Shown here: one piece after another, positions 45,014 through 57,054 of the stretch
How positions within the stretch are numbered: the stretch's first letter is position 1
Layout of the letters: every line of letters starts with the position of its first letter
Source of the DNA: Verticillium longisporum
Lineage: Eukaryota; Ascomycota; Sordariomycetes; Glomerellales; Plectosphaerellaceae
Length of the DNA stretch: 64,000 nt
Direction of reading: 5' to 3'
NCBI GenBank assembly: GCA_019188255.1
Contig: JAETXT010000002.1
Coordinates: forward strand, 868,001-932,000
The notes under the pieces: generated by a model
Told to the model about the DNA's origin: nothing
Databases searched by the model: none
Seen by the model: only the letters and a program-made list of their open reading frames with translations
Program-made: the position numbers and the translations under genes

Positions 45014-45536
45014 GCCGGTACGTGAGTGCGGTGGGGACACTTGCGATTCGAGAGGCCGGCTTGAGATGAATAGCGGAGGACGAGATAACATGTTCAAGAT
45101 GCTAAGATGATGAGGTCAGGGCATTGCAGCCTAGGCGTCGGGGCATTGCGGCCTAGTCGCTGCGTGTAGAATGAGAGGGCGATACATAGTCGGAAGGGGA
45201 ATGGTGGAATTGAGCCCACACATGCATGGCACGGAGTCTAGGATTGCAACTTTAAAGGGGTTTGGGGTCTTCACTTTTTTCATGTTAAAAAAAAAATACC
45301 TCTAGCACCAGGAGTAGCAAAGGGGGTTTGTTTTGAAATTCGTCCTTTTTGCAGGTTCCTCGTTGTATGCTTTGTCTAGACAAACGCTCGCCACCCCGTA
45401 ATTCGCACATGGCCGGCTGCACTTCACCTGGGCAATGGACTTCTTCACACTACCGTTTTCCCTACCCACGTCAAGCCTGCAACTCCCTCCTTGAGCCTGG
45501 TGAGTCCTCTTTTTTAAAAGCCGCAAGACCACAAAG
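45014..45536. other. Convergent 3' intergenic region
   Basis: Between the stop codons of SFT1 (+) and the ArfGAP gene (-). An A-run near 45,287 may mark a 3' end. A 15-bp near-direct repeat (CATTGCAGCCTAGGCG / CATTGCGGCCTAGTCG) is seen at 45,122 and 45,144. Confidence 0.55.
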
Positions 45537-47348
45537 CTACTGCCACACATTGGAGAACAAATCATCACTGCCCCCACCGAATCCACCAGTCGCCGGCTTC
45601 GCCGTACTGTTGCCGCTACCGGTTGCCGGGCCCGTGCTGCTCGCCCACCCGCCAAACTCCTCGTCAGCCGACACCTTGGGTGCCGTGCTGAAGCCGCCTG
45701 ACGCGCCGGGAACAATGGGCGTGTTGGCCGAGAACCCACCGAGGCCGCCTGAGCCGCTGCTGGGCGCACCCCAGCCGCCAAAGACGCCGGTCGACGCCTT
45801 GGGCGCCTCGGGCGCCTTGGCCGGCGCTGCGGGCCCAGGGGCGCCCCAGGCGCATGAGCCCCCGACGTCGGGGCCGGAGTAGTTGGAGGACGAAGCAATG
45901 GCTGGCGAGACGGCTGCTGGCGACGGCGACGGCTGAGAGGGTTTGGGCTGGGCGGAGAGGTTGAAAACAGAATTGCTGTTGACGGGAGGAGAAGTCGCCT
46001 TGGGTGGCGGGGTCGAGCTCGACACGGGGGAAGATAGGTCGAAAAGGTCGCCCATAGAAGAGCTGGGTTGAGCGGGCTTGGATTGAGCAGGGTTGGCAGC
46101 AGGCGGTGCGGGCGAGCTCGACCACCCGAAGCCGCCAAAGCCGCTGTTAGAGGACTGCTGCTGGTGGGAGGAGGCTGCCGGCGCGGAGGGCTTGGAATCG
46201 AAGAAGCTGCCACCACCCAGCCCACCGAAAGCGTTCGAGGAAGCCTGGTTTGCGGGTTTGCTGGCCTGCGGAGCGCCAAAACTGGCGAAGGGGTCTGCCG
46301 CGGCGGGCTTGGAGCTGGTAGTGTTGGAGAAGCCGAGGTTACCAAAAGCGTCGTTCATGCCTCCCAGCGAAGACTGTTGCTGCTGTTGCTGCCCGAATCC
46401 TCGTTGCTGGAACGTCGGCGAGGCCATGCCACCGAAAGATCCCTGCTGGGCATGTCCGCCCTGCTGCTGCTGCTGCTGCTGAGTTTGTGGCCGCGGTGCT
46501 GTGGCGTAGAGAGAGAGAATCGATTGCTTCAGGTCCGGGCGCGAATTGGCAGCCGCGGCGCCACCAGTACCGGTAGTGCTGGCGGGGCGGGGAGGTGCTG
46601 CAGGTTCGCCGAAGAAGTCCAACCCAAGCAGCGAATCCTTAGTACTCGTCGTCTTAGGGGCGGCCGGCTGCGCCTTGGGTGGTACGTTGCCGGTGCCAGG
46701 TCCGGCAGAGCTGGCCCTCTGTGGCAGATCGTCACCGCCGATCAAGTCGGCCTGCGGGGCAGGGATGTTCCTCGGAGCTGCCGACTTCCCGACAGACGCC
46801 TTGCGAACCGACTCCCTCCTCTCAACGACCTGCTTCTCCTTGACAATGCTCAGGGGAACGTCGTCGTCACCGTCAACATCGAGAGTCGCGGGATCGGGTA
46901 TGCCACCGTCCATGACCCATCGCTTAAGTTCGTATTTGGTGCGGATAAAGTTTTCGATCTTGGCTTCGGAGGGTACGTGGCCTGGGGCAAGCTTGGCCTC
47001 CCAGTACTTCTGCGCGCGCGTTGCCCCAGCTCAGAATGCTCTGCAGTTGCTCGTCGGTCCAGGAATCGAGGTCAACAGACTTGACACGGCTGATGTGGGT
47101 GCCCATGCCTCTGTGGATGCCGGAGCATCGAATGCAAACGAAGACGCCGAGGTTCCAGCTGGCCCATCGGGGGTCTGCGAAGACGACCTGTCAGCCAATC
47201 GTCGGTCGCATAAAGCAATGCAGTACTCACGCTTGTTCCTCTTGCAATCAGCGCATATCTTGTTGCATTCCAATTTCAGCAGACTCTTAATCGTCTGCGT
47301 ATTCTTCGCGGCGCGCTCAGCAGCCGGGTTGGGAGGTCGTCGAGACAT
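45537..47348 (-). CDS. age2: ArfGAP-domain protein (Age2/Ucp3-like)
   Basis: Stimulates GTP hydrolysis by Arf GTPases in vesicle transport. Exon 1 is 47348-47231; a 56-nt intron (GTGAGT to TTCGCAG) leads to exon 2, 47174-45537. The ArfGAP zinc finger spans the intron: CADCKRNK, then [20 protein letters not shown], then [20 protein letters not shown] with the catalytic Arg in the family position. It continues [32 protein letters not shown] and [12 protein letters not shown]. At 47,012-47,020 a GCGCGCGC tract is 2 bases short (or 1 too long), which breaks the frame between NARA and KYWE. The remaining ~450 residues are Gln/Gly/Pro/Ser-rich, with DPFASFG, poly-Gln and FGG repeats, ending DDLFSNVWQ, typical of adaptor-binding tails. 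The Age2 name is by domain architecture; another ArfGAP subfamily is possible. Confidence 0.88.
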
Positions 47349-48222
47349 GGCGGGCGGTGTTGAGATGTTATCAGCGGGGTAAAGAGGATCGCTTCCTGTT
47401 CGTGCTCGGTCTGGCCAAAATGGAGGAGAATGCAGGAGGTGGCCTTGTCGTGAAGGAGGGGGGTGGAAAGGAAAGAGCGGAAGGAGATGTGGCCGCGAGG
47501 TGGATTGTGTGATGTGCCTGAAAATGGATCTTCCTCTGGCTGGGCACTGATCCGATTCCGACCAGGACGTTGCGGGATAGGGGGAACAAGGGACAAGGGG
47601 CCAGAATTAAGAATGATGCTGCCCCACGACGTCTGGTCTGGCTAGGTGCTAGGCGTTTCTGCCTGAGGTGGCGAAATTGGCCGAGGAGCACCTATATTCT
47701 GGTCCTGGAGGAGGCCTGGAGGACTGTGGGGTAGCGCCCAGGTGCTCGCGGCTGGTAAGAGCTGTGTGTATGTGGTGGCCTCGAAGGGTTATGTCCGAGG
47801 CTGTTGAGAGCAGGGAATGGCTATGAAGCTCATTGAAGAAAGCATATCTGATAATTTGTCATTGTTCAGTTTGCGCAGTTCGACGACGTCCAGAACAGGT
47901 AAAAATAATCACAACCATGGCCTGCAAGGCAGACGTCTCACGGCCACTGAGTGTGGCAGCGCATGTGGCTGGCGCCTCAGCTGGCACTGCGACTCCATCA
48001 CTTTGTCGATGACGAGTTGCAGCTTCCCCGTCAGACCCGCTATGATTTGTCACACTCGCCCCTCGAAACAGACGTCAACACGGTCAAATGGTTAGCAATC
48101 GACGACTTGTTCGTGGCCTTTTTCTTTCCTTTCACTTCATGAACATACAATCTGCCCTGCCTCAAGATAAACATTGCAGTTGGAAAGACTTTCTATAAAA
48201 CAAACGCTCCAGACCACCCCTC
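47349..48222. other. Divergent intergenic region
   Basis: Promoters of the ArfGAP gene (-) and the sulfoxide reductase gene (+). Short open frames have no coding character. Confidence 0.5.
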
Positions 48223-48916
48223 ATGCGATTCTCTCCCCTCTTCTCGACCCTCATCTTCGCAGTCTCCAGCTTCACCCGCGTTCGGGCCTCCTCACGCCTC
48301 ACATCCACACTCCGCGTTCGCAACACACCTCTCCGCGCTTCCATGCCCATCCCTTTCATCAGCTCGTTCTTTAGCTCCTCGTCCCCCTCCGAAAAGATGT
48401 CTTATCCCGATCAGCGGACCAGCGACGAGTGGCGCGCCGTCCTCAACAAGGGTAAGCACTCTCTCATCCTCCCTCAACCCAGTCGGTCGGTCGACGAATA
48501 TGCCATCTCCATGCTGACACATCCCAGAGCAATTCCGCATCCTCCGCGAGAAGGGCACCAAGGCCCCCGGCTCCGGCGAGTTTGACAAGCACTACCCCTC
48601 CGAGGGCGTCTACGCATGCGCCGGCTGCTCTGCGCCCCTCTACAAGGCCAACCACAGGTTCAAGTCGGGCTGCGGCTGGCCTGCCTACTTTGACAGCCTC
48701 CCCGGCGCCGTCACCCGCCACGAGGACCGCGCCTTCGGCATGGCGCGCACTGAGATTGTCTGCTCCAACTGCGGGGGCCACCTCGGCCACGTCTTCAAGG
48801 GGGAAGGGTTCCCTACGCCGACCGACGAGCGACACTGCGTCAACAGCGTCAGCCTGACCTTCTCGCCCGAAGACAAGGCGCAGGCGGAGGGCGCTGCGAG
48901 AGACAGCAAGGCTTGA
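48223..48916 (+). CDS. msrB: Peptide methionine-R-sulfoxide reductase (MsrB)
   Basis: Reduces methionine-R-sulfoxide in proteins with thioredoxin as donor; oxidative-stress repair. Exons 48,223-48,451 and 48,528-48,916 with a 76-nt intron (GTAAGC, GCTGAC branch, TCCCAG). 205 residues, intact. The zinc-binding CxxC pairs are CAGC and CSNCGGHLGHVF. The core has FKSGCGWPAYFDSL, and the catalytic Cys is in ERHCVNSVSLTF. The first ~58 residues (MRFSPLFSTLIFAVSSFTRV...) are rich in Arg, Ser and hydrophobic residues with no acidic residue, suggesting a mitochondrial presequence or signal sequence. A second in-frame Met (MSYPDQRTSDEW, residue 59) would give a cytosolic form of ordinary MsrB length. 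Confidence 0.95.
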
Positions 48917-49568
48917 GATGGTTCATGTTGTCGGCGTGAGATGTTTTCGGCGTGAGATGTAGGTGTTTGGGAGGCTGAGGGGGCGTGGCCAAGTGCTAAT
49001 AGCACGAGTGGAGTCTGGCGTGGGCTTGTTGTCGACCTTGTTGTCCCGGAGGGCTGAGATTCAGTGCCCATCATGGGGCCGAATAGTCAGGTTTGAGTTA
49101 TGCTTGATACCTTGCAAAGTGTGTTTGAATTTGGACATTGCTCGCGTTGACTGAACCTTCCTCCTCCTGTGATCCACTGCGCCGTACCCATTCGGAAGAC
49201 CGCTGCCAGCCATACCAGCTCTGACACCTTGGTGGCCGTCAAGAGCAGCCCCGTTTCAGAGGAAACAGTCACCTCAGTGCAGCGGAAGGCGTGACCAACA
49301 CGCCCAGTCCCATCTTAGGGTTTTCCTATGCAGCTCTTTGATCGAGAGCCATCTGCGAAGGCACTGCCCTCGTCAACAAAACCGAACAGAGCGTCCCGTT
49401 CCGACGTCTGGTTGTCTCGCTCGTCTTCATACGTACAACTCCCAGTCTTCTCTGATTTTCATCCTTTCTGGCTTTGAATTTCTTTGACTCCTCAAGTTGA
49501 GTTCCATTGTATACGACTTTTCTTCGGTGTACGATATATAGCAGCCATCCCTCATTGCATCGTTCAGC
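48917..49568. other. Intergenic, promoter of the following gene
   Basis: No conserved frame. A short direct repeat (GTCGGCGTGAGATG / TTCGGCGTGAGATG) follows the msrB stop codon at 48,931-48,959. Confidence 0.5.
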
Positions 49569-50318
49569 ATGGAAAAGCACGACGATCATGAGCCGTGCAA
49601 CGATTCGGGCTCGTCAACTGCAAGCATCGCCAGCGACGAGTCCGCATCGATCAGGCCGCCCCTCCCCTATATACGCTCTCAGAGTTCCGCCGACACTGCC
49701 AAGCTCAAGTATTTCCGCGGATACGTCATGGCCTCGGCCGAACCTTCGGACCGTGAAACCTCGAGCACAAAGGTCCACGTCGACCCATCGCGGTTCGCTT
49801 CGCACTCAAGCAGCACGGATATTCTCGGTCTCAGCACTCCCCCCGCCGTCGTCGCCAGGATCGCCTCCGACAAGCGCAAGGCGGATGCCCTCTCGACCTG
49901 TACTTTTCCTTCATCCTCGTCCGCCCAGCCCACCAAGGCTGTTGACACAACTGTCAGCCGGCCTCACAAACGATTACGTCTCCTCGTTTCCAGATGCGGA
50001 TCCGACTCTGCCAGCGCCCAGCCCGAGCAGAAGACTACGACTACCAGCCGCGGGGCCGTCATCTCGACCATCTCGGCTTGGCTTGGAGATCAGCCCGATA
50101 GGCCCGGGGACTATGCCAACGCCGATTTGCCTCCAACAAGAGACGAGGTCTTCGACCCCGTCCGTGAAGAGCTTGACATTTCCAAGCTGGCTCCCAAATT
50201 GCCACATGCCGCTATCATGGCCAGTGTGCAAGCCATCCGCAATGTCGAGGATCTGCTGAAGATTGGTTTTCTAGCCGGATCGAAGTATCCAATGCATAAG
50301 CGCAGAGGCAGGAAGTGA
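49569..50318 (+). CDS. Unrecognised Ser-rich protein, 249 residues
   Basis: Single open frame from ATG 49,569 (MEKHDDHEPCNDSGSS). The first ~170 residues are Ser/Thr/Pro-rich and probably disordered, with a basic patch (RPHKRLRLLV) that could act in nuclear localisation. The C-terminal 70 residues look folded: REELDISKLAPKLPHAAIMA, then SVQAIRNVEDLLKIGFLAGS, and the protein ends basic (KRRGRK). No domain recognised. It is convergent with the 50,609 gene, 290 bp away. Real by length and codon bias; function unknown. Confidence 0.65.
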   Translation: MEKHDDHEPCNDSGSSTASIASDESASIRPPLPYIRSQSSADTAKLKYFRGYVMASAEPSDRETSSTKVHVDPSRFASHSSSTDILGLSTPPAVVARIASDKRKADALSTCTFPSSSSAQPTKAVDTTVSRPHKRLRLLVSRCGSDSASAQPEQKTTTTSRGAVISTISAWLGDQPDRPGDYANADLPPTRDEVFDPVREELDISKLAPKLPHAAIMASVQAIRNVEDLLKIGFLAGSKYPMHKRRGRK

Positions 50319-50608
50319 GTTGTTTGGTATTTTAATGCAGGAAACCTGATGAGCGAAATTTGCCTACCAAGATTTGTACCTGGAGAGCGGATTGTCCTAC
50401 GGATAAGGTACTACCTTGATGTCAACTGGATACTCAATGGTCAGGTTCATGAAAGCGTGAGGAGCAACGGAGTTTTGCTTGGAACGGCCTGCTTCAGAGT
50501 CGCCGAGCAGTGGGGGCATCGATTAAATGAGTAGTTTATCAATGGTATCTCAGTCTTCAACCTTTTTCCTTGCCACATGGTTCCTCAATAAGCCCTAAGA
50601 CACTGTAA

Positions 50609-53163
50609 TCAGTATGCCAGCCCCGGCAAATCGACTGCGCGTGTCTTGATGTAGTCAATCATCATCTGGTTGAAGGGCAAACGAAGCAGTAACGAGCCAT
50701 GGCTATCAATAGCTTCCTGTGCCAGACTCTCCACATTCCGCAGCATCTGCATTATCGATATTTCCGCGTCAATGTTCTCCCCTCTCTCAAGCCGGTCAAG
50801 GTCATCGTCGACATGGTCGTGCATGACGTGTCGGGCCTGGTCAATCAGCAGCAACCCTGCAGCAAGGACACCGCCATCCTGGCTTGCGGCTTCATGCAGT
50901 GTTTGTGCCTGTGCATTTGTGTACAAGGGTTTCGTCTTTGCGCGGGTGTTCGATGCTCGGGGTTCCCTCATGTCATTTTCTCCTATCTTCTCCGAACCGG
51001 GCACTAATGCTTGCACCCCAGCTTGGACCATTCGTGGTTGGGCCCTACAAGCGATACAAATGTCTTCCAATCTGTATTCTGCTGTCTGGATGCCTTTCTG
51101 AACTGAAGACTGCGTTTCAAGACGTGCATCGAGTTCTGTACCTGACAATACGGTCTGCTGGTCCTGGTCATGCACACGGCGGATATTGCAGCAGCTACCT
51201 GCGTCTTGGACAACGACGTGAGTCTGAGTACTGGATTCAGACATCGGCTCGCTGATGGGGCAGGCCTGAGCCTTATCAACATATAAAGATACCTCTCTGG
51301 TATCTAAATCTTTGTCCACACATGTGTGTTGACCATTGACATTTGAATTAGATTGAGAACTGGCGGTGGGCGCGTGATTACGATTTTCTGGCACCAGGCT
51401 CGCCTGCGTGCTGGTGTCGTGGTAGCGCACCACAATCACCTTAGGTTCTGGAGCAGTCTTCGGAATTGCGTCCAGCAAAGGGTGTTCCGTTGACACGAGC
51501 TTTTGTTGCTTGCTGGGTTTCGGTTGTGCGGACAGAGCTTTTCTCTTGCTCACAGCAAAGGTGGTTGTTACGCCAGGTGACCCATCCCCGCTCGGAGATG
51601 ACCTGCTTGATACGATACTTCGTCTCGTCCTCGAGTTCTTTGGGAGACTGTTTTTGCTTTTAGGTTCCTCGTTGGAAGAATCCTTCTGAGGTGCGTTATT
51701 CGAGCTTGCTATACGGCTTGTTTGAATTGAAGGGCTTGTTTGGTGGTCACTCCGTCCGAGCGGTGCCGCCCGTTTAGCTGACTTCTGGAGGCCCGCAGCG
51801 GCTCGCCTCGGTCTGGTGGTTGAGGGTATTTCCTTTAAATTCGGTTTCTCGAGGTTGGATATTTCCACTTCGTCGTTGAAGAAGTCTCTCATAGAAGACT
51901 GCTGTAGGTGGCTCGCGTCAGAGTCTGGAGGTTCCGTTGTCAGCGTTGACGTGAGAGCGGTTTTTGTCATGGTATCTTTCTTTTTATCAACACTCTCGAT
52001 CCCTAATGGTCGGTCTGTTGATGTGGTTGCAGTACGCTTAAAAGGAAGTTCACGAGGGGGAGGTAGCATTGATCCGAAGTCGCTGGCTGAGCTTGGCTGA
52101 TGCGTTTTCCATGCTACCGACGTTGCAGACGGAACGCTCTGCAATGACAGGTTATTTTCTTTGTTCAGGTGTTCGCGCGGCTCATTTTCGTATGTGGATG
52201 TCTTTTCACAGGACCAAGAAGGGCTCAGACCTCTCAAGCTTATCGAGGATTGAGAATCGAGCTGCGAAGTTGGTGTCGGAAGGAACCTGGAGGTTTCACA
52301 ATGGTCGACCTGGTCAAAGTGTGGACTTGTCTCCAAATCATATGAGATTTGATGGCCTGTTATGAGATTGGAGACCGAATTTGGTGCCTGAAAAGAGCCT
52401 GCGTAATGTGGTCTGGTAGAAAGATCACTTAGAGGGTGTGTGTCGTGGCGGTGAAGGGACGAATTGACAATCTGGGGTCTGTAAACAGGTGACAACGAGT
52501 GATTGGCACGAATATCTTTAAACCGTGTTGGCGCTGGCGAGAAGACTTGTGTTAGGGGCGAGGGTCTAGGCGAAGCACGTTCACCTAAGACATGAACAGG
52601 CGACGAGGCGTCCCTCGTCAGGGAAGCTCGTAGTCCGAGGCACTGGAAAATGTGCATCGCTTGCGCATAATCGCTTCTTACAGCAAACTCGGCTCTGATT
52701 TCGTGGATCTGTCCCTATATTTTATCTCAGCTATCAGCATTCAGTCTACGACGTGGCCTACGTACTTGAGATGGCTCATATCGAAGGCGAAATGTCTTCT
52801 CCAGCTCCCACTGACGAAGTTCGTATGGTATAGGATGACCACTTGTTTGCACAAACTCTCCTAGGTAAAGTCGTTCCTTTAACCGTCAGTCCACGATGCG
52901 AAGCGAGGCAGGCCAGGTTGGATTACCAGTTGACGGGTACCTGACTGTATGAGTAAGATAACGTTAGGCGCCATATCCCGGAGACTATGCGACGGAGCAG
53001 CCGAGCCCACGAGTTGTTTCTCGTGTCTCAGTATCAAGGAAACATTGAAGGTGTGTGTGCTGCGATGTTGTTCTTGCGAGATTGACTGAACCGTGCCGAC
53101 AGAAGCACGGCTGAGGGGAAATACGTGCAGCTGGGGATCGCCACCAGCTGATCGAGGAAACAT
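50609..53163 (-). CDS. Possible Rec114-like meiotic recombination protein, about 830 residues
   Basis: Exon 1 (53163-52766) and exon 2 (52714-50609) flank a 51-nt intron (GTACGT to AATATAG) in matching phase. Exon 1 needs one extra base at about 52,882-52,885 (GGTT) to stay open; the same kind of undercall occurs elsewhere. Residues ~8-150 have the strand pattern of Rec114 N-terminal PH-like domains: HVFPLSRASVG, STHTFNVSLI, NVILLIQSGTRQLVI, then FRLRYEPS and IRAEFAVRSDYAQAMHIFQC. The long middle is Ser/Thr-rich and disordered with many SQ/TQ sites. The last ~90 residues are predicted helical (LLLIDQARHVMHDHVDDDLD, MLRNVESLAQEA), where Rec114 binds partners. It is about twice as long as yeast Rec114 and overall similarity is weak, so the name is tentative. 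Confidence 0.5.
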
Positions 53164-54089
53164 ATTGTATCGATGTATGGTAAAAAAGCCCTCACAGGAT
53201 TCCGATCTGGCGGTGAGAGGATAGACTGGATTACATTGCTCTGGACGGCTTGGTCATTGGCGATGAAGATGGTACAGGCGTTGGGGGGCAGGAATCTAGG
53301 GTTGGTGATTCCTTCCCCCAGGCAGCTACGCTAGAGCAAACTCATCTACATGACTGCCCTCTTTGCCGTCGTTCCGGACATAGACCTTCCACCTCGGCCG
53401 ATATGGATCCTATCTCGGCGTCAAGACGCATCATCTCCACCTTGATTGTTATGCTGAAATCATCTGTGTAGGCCTGTTCTGAACAAACGAGGCCCCCATA
53501 GATGGTACACAGCGTTTCCGTTCACTACCTGTCTAGGTAGGTGCCCATGTGGTGACAAGACGGGCTAATCTCTATGATGGCAGGCACAACGGAGCCTGGA
53601 GTCTAAGCGGGTAGTTGAATCGGCTAAACTCCGGTTCTAGCACAGACGCCTCAGCACGTACCACGTACCCAGGTACCTCGAGGCACGGTCTTCGGCTTCG
53701 TCTGCTGGTGACATGGAACGCGACCAATTTTCGACACGGCGCGGCGACCGCGACCAACCAACCAGTGCTCCGTCGCATTGCAACTGCCATCTGCACCCAC
53801 CATCAAGCAGAGCACTAGCATCACGGTTCTGCAATCCTTTGCAGCACACCATCAGGAATCCAGCAAACGGACAGTCATAATTGGGTCACTGGTGTTTGTC
53901 AATTGCGCACACCTCGCTCCCTTTCTTCTCTCATCGTCCGGTGCTTGCCTGCCCGCGACAAAACGCAAGTCCCCCCCACCGCACCTGGTTGATTGCTTCA
54001 GTTGCTTTTGGGAAGTCATCAGCTGATTCTTTCCCCCTTCAATAGATTCGTTCGTCCGTGTCCTCGAACGAGCCTATTGACGTAGCGAC
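53164..54089. promoter_or_regulatory. Divergent promoter region of the Rec114-like gene and rsc9
   Basis: 926 bp between divergent start codons. GTCTAGGTAGG (about 53,533) and ACCCAGGTACCTCGAGG (about 53,667) belong to the motif family seen in other promoters here. No gene recognised. Confidence 0.45.
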
Positions 54090-57054
54090 ATGGCGCCCGA
54101 AACGAAATATCCCCCTCACGAGATCGACCGCACTCCCGAGTACGAGGAGTTTATGACCAAACTGCGCGCCTATCATCTGCAACGAGGTACCACGCTTGAC
54201 CCAGAACCCAAGTGCTCAACAGTAAATCTCGATCTCTACAAGCTCTTCAACCTGATTGTGGAGGAAGGCGGTTACGACGAAGTCAGCGACAGGAAACTTG
54301 CCTGGCGCGAGATGGTCGAGAAGCTCGGCATCCCTATGACCAGCATCGCATCCACCGCCTATCAACTCAAGGACCGCTACCTGAAGAACCTGGCCGCATA
54401 CGAGATCAGCACCATCCACGGAAAAGAGCCCCCGCCAAAAGACATCCTTGAGGACGGCACGGCCAAAGGTGGATCGCTTCTGACCCGAACGCGAGAAAAC
54501 TATCGCAAGCAGGACTTCGCTGGTGACTCGGCTGCTTCGGGAGACGACGGCACACCGTCGCGCGATCGCCCTTCTGGCCCAGAGACCACGCCTGTCGGCT
54601 CCAGCCTACGCGCCTCGCGCGGATTGAGAGAGGCCCCTCCGCAGAGAGTCATCTTCCAGCCCGACACGGGCCCGACTCGCACCCGTAACGCCTCGGGAGC
54701 ACAGACTGGACTGACCAGTCAAGCGACATCCCAGCATCACTCCAACTCCCAGAACTCGGGTCAAGCCAATACACCAGGGCACTTCCCATCGGCGCATCCC
54801 ACTGCCGTGCCCATGTCAGGCCAGCAGCGCATCCTCGCGGGCCGAGTGGGGCCTTTAACCCCTCGAACTCGGAGAATGTGGCCTCTGCTGTTGATACGTA
54901 CCAGCCCAAGTCGCTCCAAGCTTTCCAGCCTCTAGTGCTCAGACCCGTGGACACGCCAGGTAACAATCCTGCAGAGTTCGCTAGGCGCCGACAGCTGGCG
55001 CGGCAGAGGCTGCAACCCCCCGAGTTGCCCCATGGAACACCAGGACGTACGTGCTTTCTTCCAGCTGTGATGATTGCTCCAGATCGATGCTGACTGTGTA
55101 TAGTGCGCAAGGACGGTGCTGGTATTTACCACCGATGCCTCATGGGTCTGCGATCAAAGATCTTGGCTGAGCAGGAATATGCCGTGCATCACTTTGTCAA
55201 GATCTCATATGAAAGAGGGGATAAGTTCAAGTTTGAGCAGTTCGCAGGCCTGGCCGATGCGCTCGTCGAAAAGGCGCTTGATGTCGGCAGCCTTTTTTAT
55301 GATATCAAGTGGGAGATCTCATGGGTTCCGGTCCCCAGCAACGCTGGGCCCGGAGTCCTCGACGGCGAGAACGGGACGCCTGATATCCTTGACCGCATCA
55401 GCAAACTCACCCCCAAACCCGTCTCTGATCTCATCCACCCTGCCGAATTTTCAGACGCCCTTCGGTGCATCTCTGAGGCCGTCCTCACGATTCGCAACAT
55501 GGTCACGCTCCAGGACAATGCTCATTTCGTGTCCGACCTGCAGCCGCTGAAAGACCTGATCTGCATCATCTTGAGGCTTCCCACACATAACAGCATCGTT
55601 GAGCTGAAGCACATGGCGCTCGAAATCACAGAGTGTCTCACGCCTTACATGTCTCTCGGTTCAGATGATCCCCTCTACCAGGTGCTCCTAGAGCAGCTCA
55701 AGTCAACAGACCGGGGCATGATTCTCGGCGGACTTCGCGCCCTCGGCCGCATCTCGATGAAGCTGGCCAACACCAACAAGCTCAGCAATGTGCCCGCCGA
55801 GACGCTAGAGAGTATTACGCGCTGGCTGCAGCTCAACGACGACGACTTGATGGACGCGTGCCTCGACTTCCTGTACCAGTACACCGCTGTCGCCGCCAAC
55901 ATTGATGACCTGCTACGGTTCGTCAGTGCCGAAAGCCTGGTCATCCACCTCGTCCGCCTTCTCTCGCATGGCGCGAAGAAGGTTACGCGCGAAGTTGTCA
56001 TTGTGCCCGAACTCAAGACGCCCCCAACGACTACGCCGCACCAATGCCGACAGACCTTCTGCAGGAGCTCTTGGCCATTAGCGAGCCCGAACGCTGCCAG
56101 GCGTGGGTCAAGTGCTTCTTCGAGGAGGATAAGGACTCGTTCGTCACGCAGATCATGGCCTGGCAGGCCTACCAAGCGGCATTTGTATCGGCTCTTAAGA
56201 CGTCCGGACAGACGCTCATTACGCCCGCAGATTTTATCCGTAATGCCACCATTGTCTACAAGGAGTCGCGCGCCGAGGTGCTCCGCGTGTCCAACGCTGG
56301 CGAGACGCAGCAAAAGTTCATCATCCAGGGCCTGCGCGCCCGCGAGAACCCCGTGGGCCTCGACGGCAAGGAATTCAAGCGCTGCATCTGGGACGCCGCC
56401 AAGCAGGGCGTCAAGTGCGGACAGCACTTTGCCAGCCCTCAGCAGATGAGCGTCCACATTCTGACCCACCACCTCGGTATCGCCAAGAACGCCGCCGGCA
56501 CCTTTGACAACGTCGAGCTGGAGTGCCGCTGCCAGTGGGGCGAATGCAAAAAGTTCCCCGAGCCCACCTACATGAAGCTCTTCCAGATCGCGCACCACAT
56601 CTCCGTCCACACAAGCATCGTCTTCCCGCGCAAGACGGCAGCTGACGGTGACGCCGCCCAGGCGCCGACACGCGACTGGCTCAAGCCCGCTGTGACAAAG
56701 TCGGTCGACTACGAGGAGACGGCCATGGTGCGCGATGAGCGTAACCCCAACGCGCCGCTTCAAGCCGCCGGCATCCCGCTGAGTGCGGCTCTTATCCTGA
56801 GGAACATTGCCCGGAACGTTCCCAAGACGCAGTCCGAGGCTGAGCTGCTGCGGCACTACGAGGGCGGTTGGAACGAACGGCTCTTCCGCTGCGTGCGCCC
56901 GCGGCTGTTTGAGCTCATGGGGCTGAACAAGGGCCTGGTATGATTCCTCTTTCCCCTTTGCTGCGTGCTATTCATCTCGTACTAACACGTCTCTGCGCAG
57001 GCCGAGTACATTGCCTCCATCATTGAGCTCGTGGAGCCAGAGACTGACAACTAG
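54090..57054 (+). CDS. rsc9: RSC chromatin-remodelling complex subunit Rsc9 (ARID protein)
   Basis: DNA-binding subunit of the RSC/SWI-SNF-type nucleosome remodeller. Exons 54,090-55,046, 55,104-56,937 and 57,001-57,054, with introns of 57 and 63 nt (GTACGT and GTATGA donors, CTGAC and CTAAC branches). About 948 residues after two repairs. The ARID domain (residues ~8-110) includes RTPEYEEFMTKLRAYHLQRG, LYKLFNLIVEEGGYDEVSDR and YQLKDRYLKNLAAYE. An armadillo-like helical region follows, then the C-terminal RFX/zinc-finger-like part (CIWDAAKQGVKCGQHFASPQ, MSVHILTHHLG, CQWGECKKF, QIAHHISVH). Frame breaks at about 54,852 (GCCTTT) and 56,021-56,025 (CCCCC) are each cured by one base and keep family sequence on both sides, so they are likely sequencing errors. 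Confidence 0.92.

Noticed and set aside
46068..47084. 338-residue plus-strand open frame
   Set aside because: Antisense shadow of the ArfGAP gene.
48464..48835. 123-residue minus frame over msrB
   Set aside because: Antisense shadow of a conserved gene.
55675..56856. 393-residue minus-strand frame
   Set aside because: Antisense shadow of rsc9.
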